64,000 nucleotides of DNA from Phorcus lineatus (GCA_921293015.1 OV121087.1:11110501-11174500); one strand, 5' to 3'; positions 25,420 through 39,150 are shown, counted from the first letter of the stretch. Notes: generated by a model from the letters alone, not told the origin. Made by a program: numbers and translations.

Positions 25420-26215
25420 GTGCAAGAACAAAACACAATGATTTCCTTGAACAGAAATATAGCATTACAAATTCAAGATTTTTTCTTTATTGCATATCCA
25501 AATCATAATCTCAATTTTGAATATATAGTATTTTGTCAAACCCTTCATAGGTTAATAATACTTTTACCCGTCGTATTCCTTTCGGTGAAAAACCAATACC
25601 ACATTAAAGATATGGTATGATCTGATTTCATTACCATCACATCAATAAATGTAAAATTAAATGTGAAAAATTGTTTCCTTCTTATTCGACATCTTTTGTT
25701 TGCCAATGTAATACATAGAGTAATCAATGAATATAAAGAATTTTATATCCTTTAATCATTTCTATTCATACGAGGTCTATTTAATTATCACGTCTTATTT
25801 GAATTCCATGTAAAAAATAGACTTAAATAACTGAACAAATTCTGAACAAAAAGGGACACACATGTATATATCTAGAGTAATTATATATTCTTCCATTGAC
25901 ACACCCACATGGATTATGGTCTTGAAAATTCTACTTTTAATTTTTTATCATTAAATCTACAAATTTGGCTGTGATATGCCCAATAGTCTAATTTGGATAT
26001 TATCAAGCCTGTTTGAGTCGAAGTCAAATGAATTTTGAACGAAATTTATGTAAGGTTTTGGCTGTCGTCTATTGATATGCATTAATTGGGAAAGTGGACG
26101 AGGTTTATGATATGCTGACAAAGGGATATTGGTCAGTCGACCTGAGGCAATAAAACTCATGGCGAAAACTTTAAACATTTAAAGATTTAATGAGAATATA
26201 GCCTGAGATCTAGGG
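25420..26215. other. Upstream region of the plus-strand Gly/His gene
   Basis: Noncoding AT-rich sequence. I see no further element or gene. Confidence 0.3.
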
Positions 26216-26223
26216 TATATAAG
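26216..26223 (+). promoter_or_regulatory. TATA box of the plus-strand Gly/His gene
   Basis: GGGTATATAAGAGG, with TATATAAG 67 bases before the ATG. Confidence 0.75.
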
Positions 26224-26289
26224 AGGCATTATGGGGAAGAATCCATACAGTTGTCACAGACTTGTCCTCGAATCACCAACCACACAAGA

Positions 26290-28212
26290 ATGAAGGTACG
26301 TGTAAGATTATCAACAGAGACTATTTATTCCTTTGATGCAAGTAGTTAAGAATATAGCTTAAAGGCACTATCGTGCACCAATATTTCGTATTTCACAACT
26401 AATGCACAAATAATGCATGTATCTCACTATATTAAAAACGACCAACAGTTAGATATCCTACCATTTAAGTTATTCGCCAAATAAATACGTATCCAGGTGA
26501 TAAAATCAGTCTTCAAAGACCAGAAGTATATAATGCAACGTTGCAATACATCTGCATGAACTACGATTTCGAAAATATTTGAATTTTGTTAATACCCGGA
26601 AAAACAAAAAAGGCAGACCGCTATGGTAAATTAATATCAACGCTGATACTGTGTTTATGAGATAAGTAGAAATCCAAATTGCTTTCATAGATAAGATAAT
26701 AGTAAATTCAATAGCCGCAAACATTACCAGTGCAACCGTTTGCCACAGTCTATATTTTTCTCCTTTTTGTGCACAGCCGACCTAACAGTTTTGTTATCTG
26801 TAAGCCGACTTCGGCCTTCTAATTTTTTTCATAATTGATTATACATTTTTATTGCTTATAAGTGAGCTACATGTAAAGTGAGTGCATACGTCACAATATT
26901 TCTTAAAATGGCCAATTCGAAAGGGAAAATGTGTGCATTAGTGCCTTTACATTTAATTAACCTTAAAGAAAAGGTTGTTGAAACCTTACAAGAAACCCGG
27001 GTAGATAGAATGATACAAATTTAGATTTTGAAACGACAGTCATCAACCATGTGTTCCGTGTTAGGATTAAACTTATGTGTAAGACCGAGCTATTACTCTA
27101 TATCTATGACATATACCAATATTTCGATTTGTCCGTGCATTTAAAAAATAGGTTTTGCATCCAGCCATTGATATCACAATGATTCGACATCATCAAATAC
27201 ATAAATCTTGATTTAACGACGTGAAAAACCTAACGACTTGAACGTCATGAACGTGATAGTGCCTTAATTGCACTACTTGATTATTGGGTTGCGACTTTTA
27301 ACTATAAATGATAAATCAGGATATCTTTAACATCTTCTAAACTCTTGCTGATAGGTATCATAGAAGACATTTAGATGACATCCTCGATGGTTAAAAAATG
27401 CACTAAAAAGAATTAATGTTTTTCCTCTTCAGGTCAATATCGCTCTCGTCCTTGCTTTTTGTGCAACTGCTCTCGGCAGTGGTTACTATGGCAACGGATT
27501 CAACGGAGTAGGACACGGCAATGGTTATGCCACTGGATACGGATATGGACACGGTCTCGGTCTCGGAGTCGCTCATGGCACCGGATACGGACATGGTCTC
27601 GGCCTTGGAGTCGCTCATGGCGCCGGATACGGACACGGTCTCAGTCTTGGAGTAGCTCATGGAACTGGTTACGGACACGGTCTTGGGCTTGGAGTTGCTC
27701 ATGGCAACGGATACGGACACGGTCTTGGCTTTGGAGTTGCTCATGGCACCGGATACGGACACGGTCTCGGTCTTGGAGTAGCTCATGGCACTAGTTACGG
27801 ACACGGTCTTGGACTTGGAGTTGCTCATGGCAACGGATACGGACACGGTCTTGGCCTTGGAGTTACTCATGGGAGCGCATACGGACATGGTCTCGGTCTT
27901 GGGGTCGCTCATGGCACCGGATACGGACACGGTCTTGGCCTAGGAGTTGCTCATGGCCATGGCGCCGGACACGGTCTTGGTCTTGGAGTTGCTCATGGCA
28001 ATGGATACGGACATGGTCTCGGTCTTGGAGTCGCACATGGCACCGGTTACGGACACGGTCTTGGTCTTGGAGCTGCTCATGGCACCGGATACGGATATGG
28101 TCTCGGTCTTGGAGTTGCCCATGGCAGTGGATACGGAGTTGCTGGACGTGTTGGTTTCGGACATGGTAATGGTTACTACGGAAACGGCGTTGGACTCCTT
28201 GCTGTTCATTAA
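26290..28212 (+). CDS. Gly/His-rich 14-residue-repeat secreted protein (plus copy)
   Basis: Exon 1 is ATG AAG (26290-26295) with donor GTACGT; the intron is 26296-27432, ending TTCCTCTTCAG; exon 2 is 27433-28212. The product is 261 residues, starting MKVNIALVLAFCATALGSG (signal peptide), then GYYGNGFNGVGHGNGY, about 14 copies of YGHGLGLGVAHGTG, and a tail ending GNGVGLLAVH. The true frame of exon 2 contains no Met at all, so the gene is invisible to ATG-based ORF finding; antisense and off-frame readings dominate there instead. Signal peptide, N-terminal GYYGNG and C-terminal AVH match the minus copy, so they are paralogs from an inverted duplication, with copy number of the repeat differing. 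The function is probably an extracellular structural protein of a hardened or mineralised layer; this is inferred from composition. Confidence 0.9.
26359..27267. mobile_element. Probable TTAA-flanked insertion in the Gly/His gene intron
   Basis: The left end TTAAAGGCACTATCGTG and the right end ACGTGATAGTGCCTTAA are inverted repeats with one indel and lie 0.9 kb apart, each with TTAA outermost. A second inverted copy of the end (TTAGTGCCTTTA near 26938) suggests nested or rearranged copies. It fills most of the 1.1-kb intron and carries no gene that I can support. Confidence 0.5.
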
Positions 28213-31200
28213 AAATGAGAATATATATTTAGATATTTTTTCCCTATTTTGTATTTTCTTGTTCATTAAAGTATGACTCCAATACCAAGTTTTATTATTT
28301 TTAAGAACTTCTTTACATTCATTATTCCATTAGTATATTGACAAAACCTATTGTCCACGTGCACAGAGCCTTCATAAAGCGCCTATTGATCAAACATAAC
28401 CATTCTAAAGCTTACAAATATTGATAATTAAGTTTATGAATACATGTACTCATAATCAATATTTTGCAAATGACAAACTACTCATTAAAAGTTTTAATCA
28501 CTTCAATGTGATTAGTTTTACATCATAACTTCTCCATCCAACGGGGATAATACAATAGAAACATACAGTATTTGAAAAATAATGTGTTCAGGTTTACTAG
28601 TAAAGTATTCTCCGTTTTTTTCAATTCCTGTCAGTTAAACAATTGCCGATAACATCAAATCTATAGGAATTCAAATACCCGTTAAAAAAATTCAAAATGT
28701 AATCTTTTGAAAATCTTGTAAATGCTACTTAACATGTCAATTGAATGGAATTGCAAAGACAATGCGGAGCAGAAACAAGTTGTTGTGGTTTGGATTATGT
28801 TGATATGAAGATAGTATAATATTCGTAATACTTTCAATCAATTTCAATCAAAAAGCAATTAATCCAGAGCCAAATGAAAGAGTTCGATTCTATGATTGCA
28901 AAATACAAAACATGAAAGGTAAATCTTGTTCAATCATTAAAATATGTTTTATTGTAATTACAACACAGGTCAAATTGTAAAGAATATAGTAATCTAGAAC
29001 AGTATCCTATTACACGCTGTCATAATTTAATACTGGTAATTTGTATCCCCGTGCTATGAATACACGATTTAAAAGTTAAGAACCGTATAGTGGGAAACAT
29101 GTCACCATGTCAGCGTCAAGTTCCGTTGGATAGATTTTAAAGAGTTGCGAGCTTCTTTCAGAAAACAGAACAGGGTAAATTAAAGTCAAGTCAATTGTCT
29201 TGCATCCTCCTTCACCTAAGGAATATTTTTTGACTACATTAATTAGTTTCGATTAAATTACTCTTGTGACGTCATCCTGCTGTTCCCACTCGATTTATCC
29301 TTCATTAAGAAGCGTTGCACATGACATTAAGTTTTTCTTTGAAATTTAATAATTTCAAAGTTTATAAATAATTTTGCTGACTGTGCAATAAATTGAGTGG
29401 AGACTAACTAGGGCAATATCCTCATATATCTACATTCCTTCAAAATTTAACGGCCTCTGACCCCCTCCGGTATTGGAGAGGTACTCTCACATATCTCTTC
29501 ACAACATTTGTAGTCTAACTGACGTCTTAAGGAGACATTCTGTGGGTTGTCCAAACTTACATACATACCAAACTTTTACGAATGCTTTCGTTTGTTCTAG
29601 AAGTTCTGACTATCTCTGATAATTTCCGTGCTGATCGGTTCATGAAGTATAAATTCGCGGTGTTCTGATCCATAACCGGTCAATGAGTTTCATGTAATTT
29701 TGTAAAATTATCTAAAGCCACAATTTGGGTTTATGTGTTGTGAATGACTGATTACGTAGTATTCATCTTATTTGTACGTATGATTTGAGTTTAGGCACTT
29801 ACAAAAAGGTGTTGTTCGTCTTTTATGGATTTTTTAATGATTAAAAAAGATTGATCATAAATTGTGTTTTGGCATGATTTAAAGCCATAAAAAGTTCACG
29901 GAATTGTCTTTTTAACGAGCCACGACCAGTTCAGAATCTGTCTGGCTAATGTTCGAAAATTAGGTCTCAGGTTGGGTGATGTACTCCTCGATACAAACAG
30001 CTTGCGTAGAAAAACTCGAATCATTAGTGTTTTTTATCAGAAGTTTATGCCAATGCTTGGTTTTAGAGCGTAAAGAGCTCGAATTACGAAAATAAAAAGT
30101 CTCAAATCCTTGCATCCTTGACCTTGTTATCCGAATGCAGTGTAATACTATTTCGTTTCCTCACATATATTTCACTTCAAAGTACATTTTAAATAGTACA
30201 ACCTTTGAAGCACAAAAGACATAAACGTCTCCTGGATTAAATGAAGTTTACTTTGTATCTCTATTTCTCTTCAAAGTAAAATTGAATTTTTTAAATTTCG
30301 GCTTTATAGTGCTACTAGAACTTAAAATCATTAACTCTGTTAAATTTGAGGAAAGTTAAAAAAAGGCCTTCTTAAAAAAATTAAAGTCAGGGTAATGTAA
30401 ATCGGGGTCGTGGATTCTGGTTGTAATGGCATTTCTAAAATATCTTTCAACATCTGGATAATTTAACAGCTCTGAATTAACAAGTTCAAGTTATTCTTAT
30501 AGCACAACGAGTGCGAGGGATTTGAAAATAACATTTACGTAAATGTCATGTATTTAGTATACTCTATAAGACAACTGTAAACGTAGTCGTGTCACAGTTA
30601 AACTACCCATTACTGTATTTTCAAGACATTTTGTCTGATGATAGTTGCCTTACATCAAAGCCGTACATGATCATATTTTACTGGAGCTTCGAAAGGTCGG
30701 TAAATCATGATTTACATGTAGTGGTGGCCCAGTTACTACACTGTTGTTTCGCATTACATCTGATCTAATACCTTTTTCCTAATATATGTATATTATATTC
30801 TAATTGTCTTCAATGAATTTTATTTTTGCAGATACCCGACTTCTAACGGGTACGATAACCGAATCACCGTTTACAGATCTTTCCTAAAGGTATAATGTAA
30901 TAGTAGTCTTTGTTTTAATCATAGCCTTATATCAATGAATTGAAATACACGTTATTGACATTTATGGAGTGAAAATGCCTTCGGCCGCGTTCTTTTTCTC
31001 TCATAACTCAGGGCAAAACTGTTCTTTATTACAAAACAAAATTTCTCAATTCAAAAAGTTACGTTTGAATTATTGAGCTCGTCATTGTCTGGATTACGAC
31101 CAGAATCCCGATTCTATTCATACCATTAACCATCGGCAATGGAAGGATCAATATTCAGAACTCCTCGATTCGTAAGTTCGGAATTTCTCTTTAAGATATT

Positions 31201-31754
31201 CTCATCCTTATTGAAAAGCAAATTAACCTTTTCTCGTCTAAGAAACGAGAAATCTTTCAAATCATCATCCTGTGTATTATTTTCTCTCAAAGATGATTTT
31301 TTCACCTAAAGTTCGCATTTACTAAATGTGATTCGAGATGTATTCATTTCTGCTTCTATGCAAAATTTTATGTGTCACATCATCGAAAGCCTTTAAATCA
31401 TATGCGTTCATACATTATTCTAATATAGCAAGCTTGACTTCTTATTGCTTGAATTTTACTATAGTCCACCTAGCTGCAGGTGGTGGCAGGATATTGTTGC
31501 AGGACCAAATGTAAATGCAGCTTCAATCAACAACAACGAAGAAATACGATTACTTTCTTTACTCAAAAGGCTATGTTGGAAGAAAACTGGACGGTTAATA
31601 CTAATGTTCCAAGTGTGAGTATATGGCACGAAATAAGCCATCTTAAGGACATCTTATGCCCCGAAAACTAAAGATTCGAAGCCCTGACAAGCAAACGTCT
31701 CCTGTACCCGATGGACTGCACAATCTGATTGTGATATTCATTTGTACTTGGGAC
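28213..31754. other. Intergenic region between the Gly/His and Ser/Asn/Gly genes
   Basis: ATTAAA near 28266 may be the polyadenylation signal of the upstream gene. The rest, 3.5 kb, has no gene I can support. A 58-base stretch at 30833-30891 is bounded by TTTTGCAG and AAAG/GTATAA, resembling an exon, but has no partner exon. Confidence 0.4.
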
Positions 31755-34700
31755 TTAGTAGCCATTTGACTGTCTGTTTGACTTGATGGAGTTGCTTGAG
31801 TACCCGGTGCTTAAAGACCCACCGGTTTGGGACCCGTTGCTGTAACTGCTGCCAGACCCTTTTCGGTTCTGGGAGTTGAAAGAACTGCTCGGATTCCGGA
31901 AGCTACCAATGTTGTATCCACTTCTTGAACCCGAGGATTGTGACAGTGCGCCAGTGAATTTATTGCCGCCTGCGAAGCCGCCGTTGTTTGAATTGAAAGT
32001 TGATCCATGAAGATCATTTCCACTGCTACTTCCATATCCATTGCTTTCGCCTTTGCCAGAAAGTGTACCCCCAAATTGCCTGTTGTTACCGTATCCGCCG
32101 CCGCTGCTAAGGCCATTACTACTTCCGCTATACCCTCCATTTCCGCCTTTACCGGAACTAGCAAATCCTTGGTTACTGTTTCCATAGCCGCCGCCGGAAT
32201 TAGAAATATGGATATCTCTGTTAGCATTACCGCTGTATCCCCCAGTTCCACCTATGTTTGAACCAGATCTTAAAAATGCTTGATTACTGTTTCCAGAGCC
32301 AGAATTCGAAGCATGAAGATCTCCGATATTGTTACCATTTCCGCTGTATCCTCTACTTACGCCTTTGCCGGAATTAGTTCCTACGAATCCTTGGTTACTG
32401 TTTCCATATCCAGAATTTGAAGCATGAAGATCTCCGTTATTGTTATCATTTCCGCTATATCCTCCACTTACGCCTTTGCCGGAACCAGCTCCTACGAATC
32501 CTTGGTTGACGTTTCCATAGCCAGAATTTGAAGCATGGATATTTCCGATATTGTTACCATTTCCGCTATATCCTTCACTTACGCCTTTGCCGGAACCAGC
32601 TCCTACGAATCCTTGGTTGATGTTTCCATAGCCAGAATTTGAAGCATGGATATTTCCGATATTGTTACTATTTCCGCTATATCCTCTACTTACGCCTTTG
32701 CCGGAACCAGCTCCTACGAATCCCTGGTTACTATTTCCATAGCCGCCGTCGGAGTTAGAAGCATGGATATCTCCGATATTGTTACTATTTCCGCTGTATC
32801 CTCCACTAACGCTTTTGCCGGAACCAGCTCCTACGAATCCTTGGTTACTGTTTCCATAGCCGCCGCCGGAATTAGAAGCATGGATATCTCCGATATTGTT
32901 ACTATTTCCGCTATATCCTCCACTTACGCCGCTGCCGGAGCTAGCTCCTACGAATGCCTGATTACTGTTGCCATAGCCGCCGCCGGAAGTAGATGCATGG
33001 ATATCTCTGATATTGTTAGTATTTCCGCTATATCCTCCCCTTCCGCCATTATTAGAATTTGAAAATTGTTGGTTATTGTTTCCAAAGCCGGCAGAATTAG
33101 AAGCATGGATATCTCCGATATTGTTAGCATTACCGCTATATCCTCCCCTTCCGCCTTTGCCGGAACTTGCTCCTACAAATCCTTGGTTACTGTTTCCATA
33201 GCCTCCTGAGTTATCAGCATGAATCGAACCTGCAAAAGCATTGTTCCCGATCCTATTGTTAACGGCCCTACCGAAACCGCCTTTGCCGGCGTTGATGGTT
33301 CCAAGAACTTGATTACCATTTAGGGCACCTGGTAGTGGGCGCCTTGGCACGTTTCCTCCATTTCCCAGCTTTGTGACAATGGTGTCAGAACCAAATTGGT
33401 CAAGGTTGTTCAAAGTTTGATCGAGATTTTCGAAGATGTCTAGGTTAAAAAGTCCATCGTTTGCACCATCTTTCTGATTAGAGTTGTAAACTTGACCGGA
33501 AGTGACCACAAGGGATATACCAAGAAGAAGAAAGACCTGTAATAAATTTGAAACATTTGTAACATACGATAGAACCGCATATTATGACATAAACAGCGTT
33601 AAGTGATAATAACCAGGAATGTTAGTTTTCCGTGCAAACATGTTTTTTGTGTGCATAACTTGAAAACAAAGTAAAAATACCCGAGGCATTTATCGATTTT
33701 GTGAATAGCTGTTAGCATATTTGTCAGACTAAGTGAGCTGGATTGTATTAACAACCCGAAATCTTCAGTAGCGTCGAATGTAAAATCTCCTGAGGAAAAT
33801 AGTGCTATTTGATATGGTATTCAGCATTCTGATTGAATAAATATCTACTTTATGCTTTTACGAAAAAACAACTTGTTGAGGTCTACACGTTGCTGGTGTT
33901 ATGATGAGGCATTGAGTAACATTAGTTGTAAAATAACCTGAACTCTCCGTGTTTTAGATGTCATTAATAGTTAACGAAACATTTATAATATCATACTTGT
34001 ATCTATCACATATATTATCATGAGTTGATAAACTTATTGCAATATAAAGTTATAGTTGTAATCTGATGTGTGTTGAAAACGTAGTATTTGGCATTTGTGT
34101 TACATTCAATATTCGATTGATAGATATTTACATATATATTTTGAAGACACTTACTATATGCCAATACAGTCTTATCTACGTAAAGCAAGATTATTTGTAA
34201 GTGTAAAATCTCCATTTTTACAAAATGTTCCCCAATACAAATTAATATGCATGTATGCAATATTATCTTCAGATGGTAAATAATCTCATTATTCAACCCA
34301 GTCAACCATAGTCGTAGGGGACACTAGCAAGTATAAAACAAAATCAATGGCTGCTATTTCTATGTGAACATCTTTTAATTATTTGAGGTAGAAAACGGAA
34401 TACCGGGCCATAGCTTAAATGAACCTGGTACGTTCATTTGGAACAACTAATTGTGATCGAAAACATTATATTGCAATTAGTAACATTTATTTTCTTCTCA
34501 TTTGTCTAAAAAAAACGAGTTACTGCGCCTTTAAACTGATATGAAAACTCATAATTTTCAAATGCTCCTTTTCGAATCCATAGCTGAAATTACGTGGTAG
34601 ACGAATCCATTTAAAGCCAGCGTATTTTTAGTAAATATAATGAGCTATTATAATCTTCTTTTTTTAAAAACAATACAATAATATTTAGGGAGAGTACAAA

Positions 34701-36438
34701 ATTTCGTAAAACTGCACGAATCCATTGCCTTAACTGAAATGATTAAAAGGTGTTCACACTACAAAGGCTTCATACAGTTTTCTTTCACATGTTATACTCT
34801 TTTCTTGGTCTACGGATACAGAGCTTGATTAATAAGATGTTTTTCCCTCGAAAGAAATATATTTGCATAAATTGAAATCAAATTTGGGAAAATATAAACG
34901 AATACAAATTTCAGAAATCTACTACAATGTTTTAGATAAAAGAATGTCCACCACTTCGCTGTTATTCATAAAAGGATTCTTGAAAATACGCAGTCACTTA
35001 CGAAACAGTATTATGATATTAATGGACATTTCATAAAAAATTCTATTTAATGTTCAATGATTGCATTAATAATAAACATATGTTATATAAAAAAAACATA
35101 AAAATTATCAAAACCTTGATTGAGATTAGTTCACCACTTAACATTCTTGCAGTGGGGATGCGAGAACTGTAAACATAGTATATTTGTCATATTTTCTGGA
35201 TATCACAGATACTATAACACGTTATGATTTAAACTCAACTCATTTTCAAAATGTAGCTTTAGGCGTTATCTTGATAGACTTACCCAGTATACATGCACAA
35301 CACTGACTAATCCTATACACTATATACACAAATACTATGTTTGTACAGCCCTTTGAGTAATGTCGTTTGTCTACGCACATGCATATTCTCAACCCTTTAC
35401 TGTTTACTGTTATTGAGACACAGAGAATAGTGTTGAAGTCAAATTTGTCAAACTATTTAAAGGTAGTTATTTTATTGAGAAGTAGTGGTGGTTTATGAAG
35501 ATCAACATCCCGATGCTTATTAGTTAAGTATAGCGACAATAAACAGGTTTCAATTGTAATTTGTAATCGACAACCGGAGAATGGCGCACGCAAATTAATC
35601 AAACGTAATTTTAGAAACTTATTTACAGCATACACAAATATCAATATGGGTTGATAGTGTTTTGTAGGTCATTTGACTAATCTACATGGAAACTGGACAG
35701 AGATTTTTTACTTTTAAACATGTATGTGTCCGAAACAATATCTTCATTGAAAACAGTAAAATATAGTGATATTGGCATTTCAGAGATAAGATGCAAGTTT
35801 AGGGAGACAATTTGAACTCTACTAAGGGTGTATGATCTTTTGTATATTATTCAAGCATAAGAAAAATCATAAAAACATACTCTGTGTCACTTAAAAATTT
35901 ACATTGTCCTTTATGCGGTCGAGTCAATCAGATTAGAGATACTTATCAATTCGCGTATCTAGTATTCAAGAAAAATATTGTCTAAATGGATGTCTTATTT
36001 CCTATCAGGGACGACGGTTATGGAAAATGAAATACACTGTAATGTTCGCCAGTTTAATATAAGGACGAAACAGACAATTTTGATCATGATATATAATGAA
36101 AAAGAAACCATTATTTCAAAGTAAAAACGTGTTGGTGTATTCGGTTACACGCTGATATCTTAAGAAGGACTTCAATTTCTAAAAGAAAAATCATATGCAT
36201 GTATTTGAGGGAATCTCATTGAACGCGTTATCCTTCTTATATATACTGTGCCATCATTAGACGAAAATTGACTCAGCAAAATTTTTGAAACAAAATTCAT
36301 TTTACAGCTTAATTGTACTCCTATAACAGTTTCAGATAGGACGCAATAAAACGACGCTTCTCTTTAAGCATCTATAAACGAACCAACAATTAGAATATAA
36401 GCTATAAACTCCCAGCGGTAAGATTTACATACCTTCAT
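31755..36438 (-). CDS. Ser/Asn/Gly/Gln-rich 39-residue-repeat secreted protein
   Basis: Exon 1 is ATG AAG (36438-36433) with donor GTATGT; the intron is 36432-33537 (2.9 kb), ending TTATTACAG; exon 2 is 33536-31755. The product is 595 residues. MKVFLLLGISLVVTSG is the signal peptide, cleaved before Gln17. Residues about 17-105 form a nonrepetitive, partly acidic domain (FNLDIFENLDQTLNNLDQF, then RRPLPG and Gly/Asn-rich linker). About ten repeats of 36-39 residues follow; key pieces are IHASNSGGGYGNSNQGFVG, then SGKGVSGGYSGNSNNIGD. The last 120 residues are Ser/Gly-rich with Arg/Lys. There is no Cys and no membrane segment. The Gly-Tyr-Gly-Asn and Ser-Gly runs suggest an extensible, disordered extracellular matrix protein. 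I know no exact family. It shares the Met-Lys mini-exon design of the other secreted genes. Confidence 0.87.
32250..33230 (-). repeat. Coding tandem repeat of about 108-117 bp
   Basis: Ten or so units encode IHASNS...GYGNSNQGFVG...GYSGNSNNIGD. Central units (32340-32900) are the most alike; edge units are diverged, as expected for expansion by unequal crossing-over from the middle. Units differ by presence or absence of a GG pair, giving 36- and 38/39-residue types. Confidence 0.85.
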
Positions 36439-36505
36439 CGTTCCGGGGCGAGAATCACACGGGCCGATGGATCTGAATTTAAGATTTTAGATTTCTTTTC
36501 CTTCG

Positions 36506-36513
36506 CTTTTTAT
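36506..36513 (-). promoter_or_regulatory. TATA-like box of the Ser/Asn/Gly-rich gene
   Basis: Minus strand reads CCAATAAAAAGCG, with ATAAAAAG about 70 bases before the ATG, similar in spacing to the TATA boxes of the other genes in this window. Confidence 0.5.
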
Positions 36514-38997
36514 TGGAGAATAGTTGACATTAAAATGCAAGCTTCGTAATAATTCCAAGTTTTTAGGTCGGGATTATTAATGACTTTACCCAACTGAGGC
36601 GATAAAATATATTTGATTGCGAATTTACATCCGTAGGGCGGGGAGGTCCATCTTTAATAATCTTGCACAGATATAATAGATATTCATGGCGTCGAGAAAT
36701 GATCGCCAATAAACAATTTCATGGCGGTTTGTCACGATGAGGCGACTGTTGAACCCTAGGTCAATAGGTTTGGGGTTTATAGCCCACAGTTTCATATAAG
36801 ATGTGCACGAAATGGATATAACACTTGATTAACGGTACTAGGACTATTGTCTTATGATTTATATTTAGATCCAGGTTGATATTTCGACTAGTAAAATGTA
36901 TCATAAATTGCACTTGCTTTTCTTAAGATCAATCTGTTTCTGGAATGGAATAAAATTGTACTGTTAATTGTTTATCGAAACCGGTTATTCAAGATTCATT
37001 ACAACAAAAAAACTTGATGTAATGATGAATTTCATTTGCTTAATTAAGATTATTGATTTTTTTAATGTTGATATTTATTATGAGGATTATATATTTCAAA
37101 CGCTTAAAAACGTATCTCACTTTCACCACAAAAAGCTTTAACAATATAAAAAATAAATTATGAATCATGATTTCTTGTTTCGTCATGTTTCAAAGGTCAC
37201 AATCACGTAAATGTTATAGTAATTCAACTTTAAGTACTTATGATGAACTTTTTAAAGTACATGTGTAGACAAAATTTTCCGGCCATGAGGCCAAGAAGTT
37301 GTTATCCAGAATATATAAACCTTCTCTTTTTCATGTACAACATTTTCTTAAATGCCCTTCTTTTAAGACTTGATACAATTTGATAGACTTGTCACTTTTA
37401 GAAATAACTTTCAAGAATCACTGTGGCAAAATTGATTTACTTTCAAATTAAACAAGAAGAAATTGTTACTGAATAACATAATATTGGTGATGACACATTT
37501 TGTTAACACCTATTAACAAGAACAATGTACTGTATGTAGTGCAATAAGCAGGTATACTTCCATACGTTTCTTATTTTTTTGTCAACAAATTCATTTCTAC
37601 CTTACTATGTTTATAACCAGTCTGTTCATAACCGACTCTGTTCCGAGGAATAAAAGTTTTAAAATATTGACTGTATTCGAACTAGATCTGTCTTGGGTAT
37701 CTTCTTCACTTAATCTGACCTCAGCCACACGTAGCGCATGTTCTGATACCAGTTTATCGCAGACAATACCTAGTCATTACCGAACCAATCACCTCATCGC
37801 GTTTGACGTACGTTTCACTATAGTTACTTGTACCGTATGCTTTTGCTGGAGGCATGGTAATTATGGTTAACACCGCTTGATGAAACTAATTAGTGTTATC
37901 TGTATCGAACTCGCTATCGTTTCTTAGATACTAAACTACACGCTCGCTTAATAAAAATCGTTATGAAACGGGGCATCGTTTAGTATACTCTTTATACCTG
38001 ATCAGGACCTTATTTGGTCTTACTTTGAAGGGAAAGTTTTATGAATTAAGCAATGCATTCTTTTGAAACGTCTTCGTTTTCTTTGATCATTTCTCTTTAA
38101 TATTTTTTGCCATTTGTTTTGAATGAATATCATAGATTAATGAGTTGACGGAATCAGAAAACCGTAAAATGGACATAATCCGTCCATAATAAAACAGCTT
38201 ATCATTGTTTATGAAAAAACATTAACATCATAAATGTGAAATGCACTGGAATTTCATCTATGTAAACTATGACTTTAAAATAAATTCTACTGTGTTTTTT
38301 TCAAGAAATATTTCCCTTCTCTAATAATTTTATATCCTATTTGAAACCCTGAATCAAGATGGGATTATTGTAACCAATAAACCATAATCTTGCCAAATCT
38401 ACCTTGGTTATTCTTTTGTTTAGTGAAGGAAGCCTTGAGAAGTTGTACACATTTAAATGTTAGATCGTTACTGCTGGATTACGATGAGATAAACCTGTGT
38501 TATCTCTCTTACAAAACAGTGTACTTAGATAACGATTTTGAACTACACAACACAGACTCTTGTGGTAGTCGTTGCGTGCGCATGCGCAGAATACCTGCAG
38601 TGTGTTTTCCAGACCAGGTTACAAACCTTTTTTGGGTTAAGATTATCATGGATTTATCTTTATATGGGTATCAAGGATTATTACGAAAGGTTGATCATAA
38701 TCTCGAAGTTTGTCAATTTAAAAAATACACTGTACTTGAAATATTACATTGCGTGTGTTTGTTATAAGGAATAAAAGTCTAATAGTTAAAACATTTGATT
38801 TCATCTAACCATTATTACCTTTTCTAATTAAGGTAGAGCTGACCATACAAAATTATTTCATTTCACATCCAGTAACATGCAGATCGTGTACATAAAATTG
38901 TTTGATAAGATATCAATAGACTTTTCAGGGTTTTGGGCGCTATGCTAAAGCTGAAGTATGACGATACAGAGCGATCCAAAGTAAAACTTATTCTGTA
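36514..38997. other. Intergenic region
   Basis: Noncoding. A 125-codon open frame at 38390-38767 has no recognisable features and overlaps another frame equally good; I do not call it. Confidence 0.35.
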
Positions 38998-39054
38998 CGT
39001 CTGCCGTGCTGAAATACTTGACACGACCAAAACATTGGTACAAACTTCAAATAC

Positions 39055-39150
39055 AAACTTTATATCCCCAAACAGCAAAATTTATGTTTCTAACAGCACC
39101 TTTATATATCCGAAACAGCACATTTGTATATCCGCGACAGCACTTTTCAA
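39055..39150 (+). repeat. Short tandem repeat (about 24 bp), copy A
   Basis: Repeated TATATCCCCAAACAGCACATTT-like units, diverged. The longer equivalent in copy B is at 47915-48050. Confidence 0.6.

Noticed and set aside
27403-28266. Minus- and off-frame plus-strand open frames over the second Gly/His gene
   Set aside because: Same by-product of the 42-bp repeat; the true frame lacks Met and so is easily overlooked.
38390-38767. 125-codon open frame as a gene
   Set aside because: No homology, no signal peptide, no splice or promoter context, and a second overlapping frame of similar quality in the same stretch.
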